NCBI GenBank assembly: GCA_937901335.1
Contig: CALCHC010000112.1
Coordinates: 1 to 58,400, forward strand
Origin: an uncultured Phascolarctobacterium sp.
Lineage (GTDB): Bacteria; Bacillota; Negativicutes; Acidaminococcales; Acidaminococcaceae
DNA length: 58,400 nucleotides
Reading direction: 5' to 3'
Shown here: positions 7,385-16,117 of the stretch, piece by piece
Position numbering within the stretch: the stretch's first letter is position 1
How the letters are laid out: every line of letters starts with the position of its first letter
The notes under the pieces: model-generated
The model's input: only the letters and a program-made list of their open reading frames with translations
What the model was told of the DNA's origin: nothing
The model's database searches: none
Position numbers and translations under genes: made by a program

Positions 7385-8383
7385 TTAGGCATAAGCATTG
7401 TTTTTAGCCGCAGCCGGACGGATGGATACATCCCCCGCCACAACCTTCTCAAGTTCACCGTCAGTTTTCTTAACGATGAGCAAACCTTCTTCATCAATGT
7501 CAATGGCAGTTCCGTAATAAGTCATATCGGGAGCAATAACTTTAACCTCTTGACCAAGAGTGCAGGAATATTTACGCCATTCTTCCAGAACAGGAGCAAA
7601 GCCTTGTTCACAAGCAAGCTCATATAAATCTTCCATATTCTTTAAGATATCAGCCAAAAGTTCTACGCGAGTAAAAGGTTCAGTAGCAACATCTGCAATG
7701 GAGATGGCAATGTCACGCACATCTTTCGGATAATCTTCCGGCTCGCCGTGAGTGTTGATACCAGTACCAATAACCACATAGTTAATATGACCAAACTCTG
7801 CATTCATTTCAGTTAAGATACCAACGAGCTTACGACCATTAAGCAAAATATCATTAGGCCATTTGATGGCAGCATTCACGCCTTGAATTTTGTTCACAGC
7901 TTTAACTACGGCAACCGCCGCCAAGAGAGTGCACTTGGAAGCTTCTTGAGGTAAAAAGGGCGGCTTCAAAACTACAGAAAACCAAATCCCTTTGGCGTGG
8001 GGAGAAACCCAGCCACGGGACAACCTACCTTTGCCTGCACCTTGTTCTTCTGCAATAACGAGCAAACCATTTTCACAACCTGCGTTTGCAATAGACTTAG
8101 CTACATTATTAGTAGAAGGCAGTAAATCTTCATAGCAAACGCTATGACCAAGCCATTTAGTTTTTAAATGGCTGCTGATTTCTTGAGGATACAATCTATT
8201 AGGCGCTTCACGCAGGATGTACCCACGTTTTTGCACGGATTCTATTTGATAGCCTTCGTCTTTCAATGCTTGGATATGCTTCCAGATGGCAGTACGAGAC
8301 ACGCCCAACTGCTCAGAAATTTTTTCACCGGAAACAGGTTCCAAACCACTGGCACGCAAAAGCTCTAAGATACTATTACGCAT
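7385..8383 (-). CDS. birA: Bifunctional biotin-protein ligase / biotin operon repressor
   Basis: 332 residues. An N-terminal winged helix (about 1-65, GEKISEQLGVSRTAIWKHI) precedes the ligase core with the biotinyl-AMP loop (EEQGAGKGRLSRGWVSP, the GRGRxGR-type motif), KWPNDIL and a C-terminal SH3-like domain. The enzyme attaches biotin to carboxylase/decarboxylase carrier domains; the HTH allows biotinyl-AMP-dependent repression. ATG at 8383 has GGAGG 8 bases before it; the longer reading starts with TTG inside the Shine-Dalgarno. A BirA-type operator sits on its own promoter (8402-8427), so it is probably autoregulated. No biotin synthesis genes are in the window. Confidence 0.95.
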   Translation of the reverse strand: MRNSILELLRASGLEPVSGEKISEQLGVSRTAIWKHIQALKDEGYQIESVQKRGYILREAPNRLYPQEISSHLKTKWLGHSVCYEDLLPSTNNVAKSIANAGCENGLLVIAEEQGAGKGRLSRGWVSPHAKGIWFSVVLKPPFLPQEASKCTLLAAVAVVKAVNKIQGVNAAIKWPNDILLNGRKLVGILTEMNAEFGHINYVVIGTGINTHGEPEDYPKDVRDIAISIADVATEPFTRVELLADILKNMEDLYELACEQGFAPVLEEWRKYSCTLGQEVKVIAPDMTYYGTAIDIDEEGLLIVKKTDGELEKVVAGDVSIRPAAAKNNAYA

Positions 8384-8401
8384 GGTATTTACCTCCAATT
8401 A

Positions 8402-8427
8402 TTAACCTCAGTTTAAACTTTGGTTAA
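8402..8427. promoter_or_regulatory. Putative BirA operator
   Basis: TTAACC (8402-8407) and GGTTAA (8422-8427) form an inverted repeat with a 14-base spacer, matching in layout the half-site/spacer/half-site pattern of BirA boxes (AACC-N14-16-GGTT). It lies inside the birA promoter, between and across the -10 and -35 boxes. Confidence 0.65.
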
Positions 8428-8438
8428 CTTAATGTCAA
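8410..8438 (-). promoter_or_regulatory. Promoter of birA
   Basis: Minus strand TTGACA (8433-8438), 17-base spacer, TAAACT (8410-8415; four of six matches). It overlaps the BirA-type operator, so binding there would block RNA polymerase. Confidence 0.7.
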
Positions 8439-8447
8439 GAAATAAAA

Positions 8448-8477
8448 AACGCACTCGCTTTCAGCAGCGAGTGCGTT
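8448..8477 (-). terminator. Terminator after ftsH
   Basis: Twelve-bp stem AACGCACTCGCT/AGCGAGTGCGTT with a 6-base loop, followed on the minus strand by TTTTTTATTTC, 7 bases past the ftsH stop. Confidence 0.9.
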
Positions 8478-8483
8478 CTAATT

Positions 8484-10367
8484 TTAAGCTTGTTCAGTTT
8501 CTTCGGTTGCAGTCAGTGCTTCAACCACAGGGTCAGAAGCAGCTTCCATTGCTTCACGTTCTTCCTTGGTAAGAATGCGACCATGGTTTACGATGTCAGC
8601 AATTTCTTCTTTTTCAAGGGTTTCGCGTTCAATCAAAGCTTGTGCAATCAAATGGAGTTTATCCATATTTTCGTTGAGCAGTTTTTCAGTTGCAGCATAC
8701 GCATCATCCAAGAAAGCGCGTACTTCCTTATCAATCTCAGCAGCAACTTCTTCACTGTAATCTTTATCACGAGCAATGTCACGACCTAAGAATACTTGGT
8801 CTTGACGATGACCGAAAGTTACAGGACCAATTTTTTCGCTCATGCCGTATTCGCAAATCATTTGACGAGCGAGAGCAGTAGCACGTTGCAAGTCATTGCT
8901 TGCACCACTGGAGATTTCTTTAAGTACTAAAGCTTCCGCTACGCGACCGCCAAGGAGCACTTTCAATTCGTCCAGCATTTCGCTACGAGTTGCATAGTAA
9001 CGATCTTCCTTAGGCAAGCTTAAGGTGTAGCCACCTGCGCGACCACGAGGAATAATAGTTACTTTATGTACAGGGTCAGTATGTTCGAGGAGCATACCTA
9101 CGATAGTATGACCACCTTCGTGGTAAGCAGTGAGACGTTTTTCATTATCACTGATAACACGGCTCTTACGTTCCGGTCCCATGATAACGCGTTCAGCAGC
9201 TTCTTCCATTTCCGGCATGTTGATTTTCTTTTTGTTTTTACGAGCAGCCATTAAAGCAGCTTCGTTTACCAAGTTGCTCAAGTCAGCACCGGTAAAACCA
9301 GGAGTGCGTTGAGCAATTACTTCCAGTTCTACGTCTTCAGCCATAGGTTTGCCTTTAACGTGAACTTTCAAGATTTCAGTACGACCTTTAATATCAGGAC
9401 GGTCTACTACGATTTGACGGTCAAAGCGACCAGGACGCAGCAATGCCGGATCCAGAATATCAGGACGGTTAGTAGCAGCAATCATAATGATGCCTTCGTT
9501 AGCACCGAAGCCATCCATTTCAACCAACAATTGGTTCAAGGTTTGTTCGCGTTCATCATGACCGCCACCTAAACCAGCACCACGTTGACGACCAACTGCG
9601 TCGATTTCGTCGATGAACACGATGCAGGGAGCGCTTTTCTTCGCTTGTTCGAACAAGTCGCGTACACGAGAAGCACCTACGCCTACGAACATTTCTACGA
9701 AATCAGAACCGGAGATGCTAAAGAAAGGAACACCTGCTTCGCCTGCAACAGCTTTCGCCAGCAAGGTTTTACCAGTACCCGGAGGACCATAAAGCAATAC
9801 GCCTTTGGGAATTTTAGCACCAAGTTCATTATATTTTTGAGGTTCTTTTAAGAATTCAACAACCTCTTGCAGTTCTTGTTTAGCTTCAGCAGCACCAGCA
9901 ACATCTTTAAAGGTTACTTTAATTTTGTCTTCATCGTAGCGACGAGCACGGCTTTTGCCGAAGTTCATCACACGACCACCACCGCCGCCTTGATTGTTCA
10001 TCATCATGAACCACAAGCCAACAATCAACAGCATGGGCAGTACGCTGCTAAGAATTCCAGTCCACCAAGGGGGTTGGGGCGGAAGTTCTGCTTTAATATC
10101 AACATTTTTAGCCTGCAATTTGGAAATCAAATTTGCATCATTATTAGGTACAACGGTGGTAAATTCTTTACCATCACTCAATTTGCCACTGATGATGTTA
10201 TCTACAATGGTAACTTGCTTAATTTTATCCTCATCAACCTGTTGCAAGAATTTAGTATAACTAAGATCCGTTTGCTTCACAGGAGCAGCGGAATAATAAT
10301 CAAACATACCGATTACGACCATAATCATCAGCAGATAAAAGACTACGTTCTTAAAAAATTTAGTCAA
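8484..10367 (-). CDS. ftsH: ATP-dependent zinc metalloprotease FtsH (copy 1)
   Basis: 627 residues. Membrane-anchored AAA+ protease for damaged membrane proteins and short-lived regulators. Two transmembrane helices (about 5-23 and 100-122) flank the periplasmic part. The AAA domain has Walker A GPPGTGKT, Walker B CIVFIDEIDAVG and the SRH region NRPDILDPALLRPGRFDRQ; the zinc site is HEGGH. Translation appears to begin with TTG (10365-10367), set 8 bases after AAGGAGG; no better start is in frame. It sits downstream of tilS as in Bacillus, although the usual hprT between them is missing. A second ftsH is at 36132-37979. Confidence 0.96.
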   Translation of the reverse strand: MTKFFKNVVFYLLMIMVVIGMFDYYSAAPVKQTDLSYTKFLQQVDEDKIKQVTIVDNIISGKLSDGKEFTTVVPNNDANLISKLQAKNVDIKAELPPQPPWWTGILSSVLPMLLIVGLWFMMMNNQGGGGGRVMNFGKSRARRYDEDKIKVTFKDVAGAAEAKQELQEVVEFLKEPQKYNELGAKIPKGVLLYGPPGTGKTLLAKAVAGEAGVPFFSISGSDFVEMFVGVGASRVRDLFEQAKKSAPCIVFIDEIDAVGRQRGAGLGGGHDEREQTLNQLLVEMDGFGANEGIIMIAATNRPDILDPALLRPGRFDRQIVVDRPDIKGRTEILKVHVKGKPMAEDVELEVIAQRTPGFTGADLSNLVNEAALMAARKNKKKINMPEMEEAAERVIMGPERKSRVISDNEKRLTAYHEGGHTIVGMLLEHTDPVHKVTIIPRGRAGGYTLSLPKEDRYYATRSEMLDELKVLLGGRVAEALVLKEISSGASNDLQRATALARQMICEYGMSEKIGPVTFGHRQDQVFLGRDIARDKDYSEEVAAEIDKEVRAFLDDAYAATEKLLNENMDKLHLIAQALIERETLEKEEIADIVNHGRILTKEEREAMEAASDPVVEALTATEETEQA

Positions 10368-10406
10368 GACCGAATCCTCCTTCTACTAAGCATATACTAA
10401 AGAAAT

Positions 10407-10435
10407 ATTATAGTATAGCAAGCTTAAGAACACAA
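10407..10435 (-). promoter_or_regulatory. Promoter of ftsH
   Basis: TTGTGT (10430-10435), 17-base spacer, TATAAT (10407-10412) on the minus strand, between tilS and ftsH. Confidence 0.6.
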
Positions 10436-10440
10436 TATTT

Positions 10441-11427
10441 TTATTTAAGACAATATTTAATGGTCAAGCTTCCACGTTGGTAGAAGGCTTGCATTTTTTG
10501 TGGCAATTGCAAATATTTGCCACTAGTCTTTCTCAAGCACAACACATCTAATGCTTCTGTATGTCTGTAGCCAAGTTCCTTACCACCGGCAAGAAAATAA
10601 GCTTGACGTAAGATTCTTTTGCGTAAGGCGGCAGGTACTTCCTGCCATTTGCGAACATTAAGGATTACCCCTTCATCAGTGCAACTAGCTATGGCTTGAA
10701 ATTTTTCCTTCGCCATTTGATTTAAACAGTCATCATCTTCCTGCAAAATACCAGCGCTTTGCACAACAGCTTTTTTGATGGCAGGGTTAAAGTTTTTTTC
10801 TAAGTAGGGTAAAAGTTCTCGTCTAATCTTATTGCGAGTATAATGCAAATCATCGTTACTACTATCGTAGCAATAGTTTATATTTTGCAGAGCACAGTAG
10901 TTTTCCAAATGCTCCCTTGTCAAATGTAAAAGAGGTCGCAAGATTTTACCACTACGCACCTGCATACCACTCAAGCCTTCTGTTCCTGCACCGCGCAGCA
11001 GTTTCAGTAAAACTGTTTCCGCTTGGTCATCACTATGGTGAGCAGTCAAGATAAAGTCTGCATTTAACTCTTGTGCTTTTTCTTCAAGAGCAGCGTAACG
11101 CAATTTGCGAGCAGCTTCTTCTGTGGAAAGCTTGTTACTTTGAGCATAAGCATTCACATCAACGTGAACACAAGTAAAGGCAAGACCTTTCTCTTCGCAG
11201 AACCTGCGAACCAGTTCTGCATCTGCCAAAGCTTCCTCACCACGCAGACCATGTTCAACGTGCAAAACATGCGCCGAGCAGTAGCCTTCATTTACAAGTT
11301 GCAATACACCATCAGCCAAAGCCATGGAGTCAGCACCACCACTTACGGCAAGTAGCAGACTTCCACCTTGGGGAATGTACTCTTTTAATGCATTATAAAC
11401 TTTTTTAACAACGGGATGTACTTGCAT
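10441..11427 (-). CDS. tilS: tRNA(Ile)-lysidine synthetase, short form
   Basis: Converts cytidine 34 of tRNA-Ile2 to lysidine with ATP and lysine. The PP-loop motif SGGADSMAL is near residue 30, followed by HVEHGLRG and LTAHHSDDQAETVL typical of TilS. The protein is 328 aa, and after the LQLPQKMQAFYQRG segment it stops: the extra C-terminal domain of E. coli and Bacillus TilS (430-470 aa) is lacking, as in the Aquifex-type short enzyme. ATG at 11427 follows AGGAG by 5 bases; an upstream ATG at 11454 has no ribosome site. Gene order yabR-tilS-ftsH is conserved. Confidence 0.94.
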   Translation of the reverse strand: MQVHPVVKKVYNALKEYIPQGGSLLLAVSGGADSMALADGVLQLVNEGYCSAHVLHVEHGLRGEEALADAELVRRFCEEKGLAFTCVHVDVNAYAQSNKLSTEEAARKLRYAALEEKAQELNADFILTAHHSDDQAETVLLKLLRGAGTEGLSGMQVRSGKILRPLLHLTREHLENYCALQNINYCYDSSNDDLHYTRNKIRRELLPYLEKNFNPAIKKAVVQSAGILQEDDDCLNQMAKEKFQAIASCTDEGVILNVRKWQEVPAALRKRILRQAYFLAGGKELGYRHTEALDVLCLRKTSGKYLQLPQKMQAFYQRGSLTIKYCLK

Positions 11428-11449
11428 ACAAACTCCTAAGAAAATGAAA

Positions 11450-11468
11450 GGCACTCTTGACGAGTGCC
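11450..11468 (-). terminator. Weak terminator/hairpin between yabR and tilS
   Basis: Seven-bp stem GGCACTC/GAGTGCC with a 5-base loop, followed on the minus strand by TTTCATTTTCTT. It lies 12 bases after yabR and about 20 bases before the tilS start, so it may attenuate rather than end transcription. Confidence 0.6.
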
Positions 11469-11479
11469 CTAATTACAAA

Positions 11480-11923
11480 TTATCTTTCGCGTTTAGCGCC
11501 ACGGCCACCACGTTTAGATTCAGTATTACGTTTCAAGTCCAGCATACGATCATCGCTGTCTTTCAAGAATTTGGACAATTTATCTTCAAAGGAAAGAGCC
11601 GGAGCTACTTTAGCAGCTTGCGGACGAGGACCACGACGTTCTCTATTTTCAACTTGCGGACGTTGGGGCTTCGGTTGGGGAGCAGGAGGCGGAGTAAGCT
11701 GTTTAATGGACAAGCCAATTTTGCCACGCTCATCAATGGACAACACTTTTACTTTAACTTTGTCGTGTTCTTTCAAGAATTCACGTACATCTTTAACATA
11801 AACATTGGATACTTCGGAAATGTGAATCAAGCCCACTTTTCCTTCCGGCAATTGAACAAAAGCGCCAAAATTGGTGATACCGGAAACTTCACCTTCTACA
11901 ATTGCACCTACTTCAAGTGACAT
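11480..11923 (-). CDS. yabR: S1-domain RNA-binding protein, YabR/GSP13 type
   Basis: 147 residues. An S1 OB-fold occupies residues 1-75 (VGAIVEGEVSGITNFGAFVQ, GLIHISEVS, KVKVKVLSIDERGKIGLSIK). A Pro/Gln/Arg-rich tail follows and ends in a strongly basic stretch (KRGGRGAKRER). The family associates with 30S ribosomes or RNA. It lies between divIC and tilS as in Bacillus, where spoIIE normally intervenes. ATG at 11923 has a GGGGG site 12 bases upstream. Confidence 0.92.
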   Translation of the reverse strand: MSLEVGAIVEGEVSGITNFGAFVQLPEGKVGLIHISEVSNVYVKDVREFLKEHDKVKVKVLSIDERGKIGLSIKQLTPPPAPQPKPQRPQVENRERRGPRPQAAKVAPALSFEDKLSKFLKDSDDRMLDLKRNTESKRGGRGAKRER

Positions 11924-11963
11924 AGAGAAAATTATCCCCCTTAAAAAATCATTATACCGTATT

Positions 11964-11993
11964 ATTATACTCTTTTAAAATTCCCAGTGTCAA
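11964..11993 (-). promoter_or_regulatory. Promoter of yabR-tilS
   Basis: Perfect TTGACA (11988-11993), 18-base spacer, perfect TATAAT (11964-11969) on the minus strand. A further TATAAT-like box lies 12 bases downstream. Confidence 0.85.
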
Positions 11994-12007
11994 CAGGAGA
12001 AAAACAA

Positions 12008-12038
12008 AACGCCTTTGGTATTTTTCACCAACGGCGTT
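12008..12038 (-). terminator. Terminator after divIC
   Basis: Twelve-bp stem with one mismatch (AACGCCTTTGGT/ACCAACGGCGTT), 7-base loop, followed on the minus strand by TTGTTTTTC. It begins directly after the divIC stop. Confidence 0.85.
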
Positions 12039-12040
12039 TA

Positions 12041-12349
12041 TCATTTAGGTTCTTTAGAAGCCTTCTTCTCATCCACAATGAAAAGCGGAACTTCATTTTT
12101 TCCTACCATATTATAGTCTTCTCGAGCAAGCTTTTCTAAGTACTTAGGGTCATCCAATTTCTTACGTTCTGCTTCAAGATTAGCATGCTTTTCAGTCAAT
12201 GCATCTATGCGAGCTTCAGTTGCAGCCTTTTCTTGTTTCAACTGGTAAATTTTATATTCCTGCTGAGCGATGATACCCAAGCAAATTAAAACCACAATGC
12301 CCAATATGTATGCAAACCAATTATGGCCACGTTTCTTACGTTTTTGCAT
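12041..12349 (-). CDS. divIC: Septum formation initiator, DivIC/FtsB family
   Basis: 102 residues: a basic N-terminus (KRKKRG), one transmembrane helix (about 12-32), a coiled coil (QLKQEKAATEARIDALTEKH, about 35-65) and the family motif DPKYLEKLAREDYNMV. This is a bitopic divisome protein that works with FtsL and the FtsQ/DivIB analogue. Position between yabN and yabR matches divIC of Bacillus; yabP and yabQ, normally adjacent there, are missing. ATG at 12349 follows AAAGGTGG. Confidence 0.92.
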   Translation of the reverse strand: MQKRKKRGHNWFAYILGIVVLICLGIIAQQEYKIYQLKQEKAATEARIDALTEKHANLEAERKKLDDPKYLEKLAREDYNMVGKNEVPLFIVDEKKASKEPK

Positions 12350-12427
12350 TTGCTACCACCTTTCTCGCAAGTTTCTAGATATTTGTAGTGTAACACAAAA
12401 TCTACAGAAGTTCCATATAACAAAGAA

Positions 12428-12452
12428 GCGACTGGTTCATAGAACCAGTCGC
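12428..12452 (-). terminator. Terminator after hup
   Basis: Perfect 10-bp stem GCGACTGGTT/AACCAGTCGC with a 5-base loop, then TTCTTTGTT on the minus strand. Confidence 0.85.
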
Positions 12453-12470
12453 AATATACTTAAAGTAAAA

Positions 12471-12743
12471 TTATTTTACAACTTCTTTGAAAGCTTTACC
12501 AGCTTTGAAAGCGGGAACGGTAGCAGCTTCGATGCTCAAAGCTTCGCCAGTGCGCGGGTTTTTACCGGTGCGAGCTTTACGGCTACGAGCTTCGAAAGTA
12601 CCAAAGCCAATCAGTTGTACTTTTTTACCAGCAGCAACTTCTTCTTTAACGGTATCCAACAATGCATTAACAGCTTTTTCTACGTCTTTTTTGGTCAAGC
12701 CAGCTTTTTCTGCAACAGCAGTGATCAATTCAGTTTTGTTCAT
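12471..12743 (-). CDS. hup: HU family nucleoid DNA-binding protein
   Basis: 90 residues, the exact HU length. Shows MNKTELITAVAEKAGLTKKD, the dimer core, and the DNA-clamping arm GFGTFEARSRKARTGKNPRT. Compacts and bends DNA as a homodimer. ATG at 12743 has a GGGGG site. It is monocistronic: own promoter (12890-12918), an unusually long leader of about 140 bases containing a 20-base imperfect palindrome, and its own terminator. Confidence 0.97.
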   Translation of the reverse strand: MNKTELITAVAEKAGLTKKDVEKAVNALLDTVKEEVAAGKKVQLIGFGTFEARSRKARTGKNPRTGEALSIEAATVPAFKAGKAFKEVVK

Positions 12744-12856
12744 TTTAAAATCCCCCTATTAATTTGTGTTCTTATTGCTCAATATTTATGGGTTCTCTCC
12801 AACACCTTAAAATGCGGAAACACACCTAAATATCGAATTCCGAGACTTAGCTTCTT

Positions 12857-12876
12857 CTAGAAAAATGTTTTCCTAG
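12857..12876. promoter_or_regulatory. 20-base imperfect palindrome in hup leader
   Basis: CTAGAAAAATGTTTTCCTAG reads nearly the same on both strands and lies just downstream of the predicted hup start site. It could be an operator or an RNA hairpin. The rest of the 12744-12978 gap holds only the hup promoter and leader; I see no gene. Confidence 0.4.
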
Positions 12877-12889
12877 ATTTTACCGCTTT

Positions 12890-12918
12890 ATTCTACCAGA
12901 ATAAATCTTGTTCGTCTA
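12890..12918 (-). promoter_or_regulatory. Promoter of hup
   Basis: TAGACG (12913-12918), 17-base spacer, TAGAAT (12890-12895) on the minus strand. Confidence 0.55.
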
Positions 12919-12978
12919 TAAGAAATTGGATTTTTTTCCCGTACTCCAAGCAATAATTACACATTTCGTCTTTTCAAA

Positions 12979-14514
12979 TTACTTTTCTTGTTTTTTAGCT
13001 TCATCCCAAAATTTATCAAGCTCATCTAAGGTAAAATCTTGCCAATTCTTACCGCTGTTGTGAACTTGTTCTTCCACAAACAGGAAGCGAGAGGTGAAAC
13101 GATTGTTAGTTCCTTCCAAAGCAACCTCAGGTTCAATTTTGTGATGACGAGCATAATTTACAATGGCAAAGAGCACATCGCCAAGTTCTTTTTCTGCTGC
13201 AACCTTGTCACCGCTTGCCAAAGCTTCTTGGAATTCACCAAGTTCTTCTTGCACTTTCTCCCAAACAGGTTCGATATCTTGCCAGTCAAAGCCTACTTTA
13301 GCTGCTTTGCTTTGAATTTTGTAAGCACGGAGCAGTGCAGGCAAGCCTTGGGCAATACCATCAAGAGCGCTCTTACGCTCGGTCTTTTCTTGTTTTTTAA
13401 TAGCATCCCAATTTACGAGCACTTCTGCACTACCGCTAACTTCTGTGTCGCCAAACACGTGAGGATGTCTACGGATAAGTTTATCTACAACCTCATCGAT
13501 AACTTCTTGCAAATCAAAGTTACCTGCTTCTTCCGCCATACGTGCATGGAACACTACTTGCATCAGCACGTCGCCAAGTTCTTCACGCATGCCTGCTATG
13601 TCTTCGTTATCAACAGCTTCAATGTATTCGTAAACTTCTTCGATGAAGTTGCTACGAATAGATTGGTGGGTTTGTTCAATATCCCAAGGGCAACCACCCG
13701 GTTCACGCAAGGTGCGGATAACATCAACAAGAGGTTGCACATCAACATCTGCATAAGAGCTAGTATCTACTAAATCTTCTTCCGCAGTGAAAACTTCCAC
13801 TTCATCTTCGTCCTCGCCAAACTCCAGCAAACCTTCCGGCATTGCAGGCAGGGGCGGAATATACGCACTGGTTAAGTGGTCAATGTGAGGTTGACGATCA
13901 AGCTCAAACAATTTTACAGAACGACATTCTTCATCAGGCAAGCCTAAATTGCGCAGGAAGAAAATTTCATAATCGTCATCTAAGTTTTCCATCAAGGCAA
14001 TTTTCAAATCAGAAGCAACCAATTGGCTATACACTTGGGTAATCATCAAAGGATATTTACCAGCATCAGCTACTGCTTCAAAATCTTGAGCGTCAATAAT
14101 TCTCAGACCAGCAATGGGGTCAATACCCAAATCTACATAAGCTAAATCAAGGAAGCTCATTGCCGGTTTAATAACCAAGGGAATATTAAATTCTTTTGCT
14201 TGTTCACGGAGCATAACTACAGTACGTTCTGCAACCAAGGGGCTACCGGGAACTGCGTACACCACGTCACCTTCCATTGCCGCAGCCAATACTCTTTGCA
14301 CTACGCGACCATAAACTTCTTCAAAATTCGCGCCTTCTTCATAGAAGCTATCACAAGAAGTAAATTTAACATTTTCTTTTTCCAGTTCTGCTACAGTGGG
14401 ATGCACCGCAGTACGCAAAATTACTTGTGCATCACTTTTAAGCAAGCCCATAGTTTCTAAGGATAAGTTGCCAGCCGCACCGGGGCCAAGTCCTACGATA
14501 GTAATAGTTCCCAT
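12979..14514 (-). CDS. mazG: Bifunctional tetrapyrrole methylase-like / MazG NTP pyrophosphohydrolase (YabN)
   Basis: 511 residues. Residues 1-220 form a SAM-dependent tetrapyrrole methylase-like domain (TITIVGLGPGAAGNLSLET, VVYAVPGSPLVAERTV); no tetrapyrrole role has been shown for YabN. From about 255 a MazG module begins (GGCPWDIEQTHQSIRSN, EEVYEYIEA, EELGDVLMQVVFH), with the EExxE/ExxD magnesium site, followed by a second MazG repeat (KVQEELGEF...EKELGDVLFAIVNYAR). It hydrolyses nucleoside triphosphates and may clean the nucleotide pool. It lies 16 bases after the flippase gene in an mfd-flippase-mazG transcript, as in Bacillus. Confidence 0.93.
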   Translation of the reverse strand: MGTITIVGLGPGAAGNLSLETMGLLKSDAQVILRTAVHPTVAELEKENVKFTSCDSFYEEGANFEEVYGRVVQRVLAAAMEGDVVYAVPGSPLVAERTVVMLREQAKEFNIPLVIKPAMSFLDLAYVDLGIDPIAGLRIIDAQDFEAVADAGKYPLMITQVYSQLVASDLKIALMENLDDDYEIFFLRNLGLPDEECRSVKLFELDRQPHIDHLTSAYIPPLPAMPEGLLEFGEDEDEVEVFTAEEDLVDTSSYADVDVQPLVDVIRTLREPGGCPWDIEQTHQSIRSNFIEEVYEYIEAVDNEDIAGMREELGDVLMQVVFHARMAEEAGNFDLQEVIDEVVDKLIRRHPHVFGDTEVSGSAEVLVNWDAIKKQEKTERKSALDGIAQGLPALLRAYKIQSKAAKVGFDWQDIEPVWEKVQEELGEFQEALASGDKVAAEKELGDVLFAIVNYARHHKIEPEVALEGTNNRFTSRFLFVEEQVHNSGKNWQDFTLDELDKFWDEAKKQEK

Positions 14515-14530
14515 AATCTTACCTCTTTCT

Positions 14531-16099
14531 TTATCGAATAAACTTTTTGATAACAGGCAAATGCCTTAATTCTTCTTTATTAATAGCACCTAAGCAGGGA
14601 AGCAGCACTGCGTAAACTACTGCCGCCAAACCAATGGCACCAATGGTAGCCAAAGTTCTGTGTGCCAACGCCTGCACAAGCACTTGATAACCAAAGTGAG
14701 CAGCAACGCCCATCAAGGACGCCGCCAAAATAACCTTGGCAATTTCTTGCCATTTAAATTTTATGCCAAAGCGGTACAGAACATAAATATTCAGTAACGC
14801 TGCCAAACCAAAGTTAATGTTACTTGCCCAAGCTGCACCTGCAATATTATAGGTAGCATTGGTCAAGAACCATACGGCACACACCTTCGCCGCCAAACCA
14901 CATACCATATTCAACATGGGAATGTTTATCTTACCCATCCCCTGCAATACGCCCGTAGTAACTTGTTGCATACCTAAAAGCCACAACGCAGGACCAGAAT
15001 GCATAATCGCAACTGCAGCCTTACTTGTTCCGTACAAAAGCAAGCTAAGTTCTTCAGCCATAACGCTCATACCTACGGCAGCAGGCACTGTAATTAAACA
15101 GCATAACTTCATTGCCATTGCTGCCTTTTTAGCAATGCCATTCTTGTCGCCCAAAGTAAAAGCTTCAGAAACTGCAGGTACTAAACTAACTGCCAAAGAA
15201 GTTGTCGGAATAGTCGCCAATAAAATCAAAGGTTGCGCCATCCCTGCCAAGTAACCGTATAAAGTAGTAGCTTCATCAATAGCAAAACCACTGGCAATTA
15301 ATCTATTAGGTACAAGCAGCATATCGATACTGCTTGTGATTGGAACAACTATGTTAGCACAGGAAACAGGCAATGCCAAAAGCAAAAGTCTTTTAGCAAT
15401 CTTACCCACGCTTTCCTTTTCAGAGTTAAGCAAGCCAACATTTTCACTTGCCAACTGCCAACGAGCACGATATTTAAAATAGAAGAAAGTTAAAACGCAA
15501 AGACCCATCAACGCACCGGGAGCAGCACCAAAAGCTGCGCCTGCTGCAGCGTATTCTAAACCTTTAGGCAAAAGAATATACGCTAGCACCAACATCGTCA
15601 TAACCCTGACGAACTGTTCCAAAATTTGGGACACAGCAGGAGGTGTCATCATTTGCTGACCTTGGAAGAAACCGCGGAAGCACGCCAAGATTGTAGAAAG
15701 GAAAACCGCAGGAGTCAGAGCCACTAAACCATAGTAAGCACGACTATCTGTAATAATTCCACTATCTACAAGCCAACCTGCCGCCACGAACAAACTGCTT
15801 GCAAAGAACAAACCAGTCGCCGCCATTAAACCCAAGCTCACCTTAAAGACACGTTGTACATTAGCGTAATCTTTTTGGGCAAGCTTTTCAGAAACGATAA
15901 TGGAGATAGCAATGGGAATGCCAGCGGAGGAAATAGCTACCAAAAGCAAATAAACCGGGTACGCCATTTGATACAAGCCAATACCTTCGCCACCCAAAAG
16001 GCGAGACAGCAATATTCTATTGACCGAGCCAATAACCTTTACCATCAATCCGGCAAGAGTCAGTATCATGGCACCACGCAAAAATTTATCTGCGCTCAC
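14531..16099 (-). CDS. Polysaccharide/lipid II flippase-like membrane protein (SpoVB/YabM, MOP superfamily)
   Basis: 522 residues with about 14 predicted membrane helices and the MOP/MATE-type beginning FLRGAMILTLAGLMVKVIGS and LSRLLGGEGIGLYQMAYPVY typical of SpoVB/YabM/MurJ-like exporters. These flip undecaprenyl-linked sugars such as lipid II. Place between mfd and yabN corresponds to yabM of Bacillus. Since sporulation genes are missing nearby, a vegetative role in cell-wall or envelope polysaccharide export is more likely than spore cortex formation. Start follows mfd by 18 bases with AAGGAGG. Confidence 0.9.
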   Translation of the reverse strand: MSADKFLRGAMILTLAGLMVKVIGSVNRILLSRLLGGEGIGLYQMAYPVYLLLVAISSAGIPIAISIIVSEKLAQKDYANVQRVFKVSLGLMAATGLFFASSLFVAAGWLVDSGIITDSRAYYGLVALTPAVFLSTILACFRGFFQGQQMMTPPAVSQILEQFVRVMTMLVLAYILLPKGLEYAAAGAAFGAAPGALMGLCVLTFFYFKYRARWQLASENVGLLNSEKESVGKIAKRLLLLALPVSCANIVVPITSSIDMLLVPNRLIASGFAIDEATTLYGYLAGMAQPLILLATIPTTSLAVSLVPAVSEAFTLGDKNGIAKKAAMAMKLCCLITVPAAVGMSVMAEELSLLLYGTSKAAVAIMHSGPALWLLGMQQVTTGVLQGMGKINIPMLNMVCGLAAKVCAVWFLTNATYNIAGAAWASNINFGLAALLNIYVLYRFGIKFKWQEIAKVILAASLMGVAAHFGYQVLVQALAHRTLATIGAIGLAAVVYAVLLPCLGAINKEELRHLPVIKKFIR

Positions 16100-16117
16100 G
16101 TAGTTTCCTCCTTTCTT

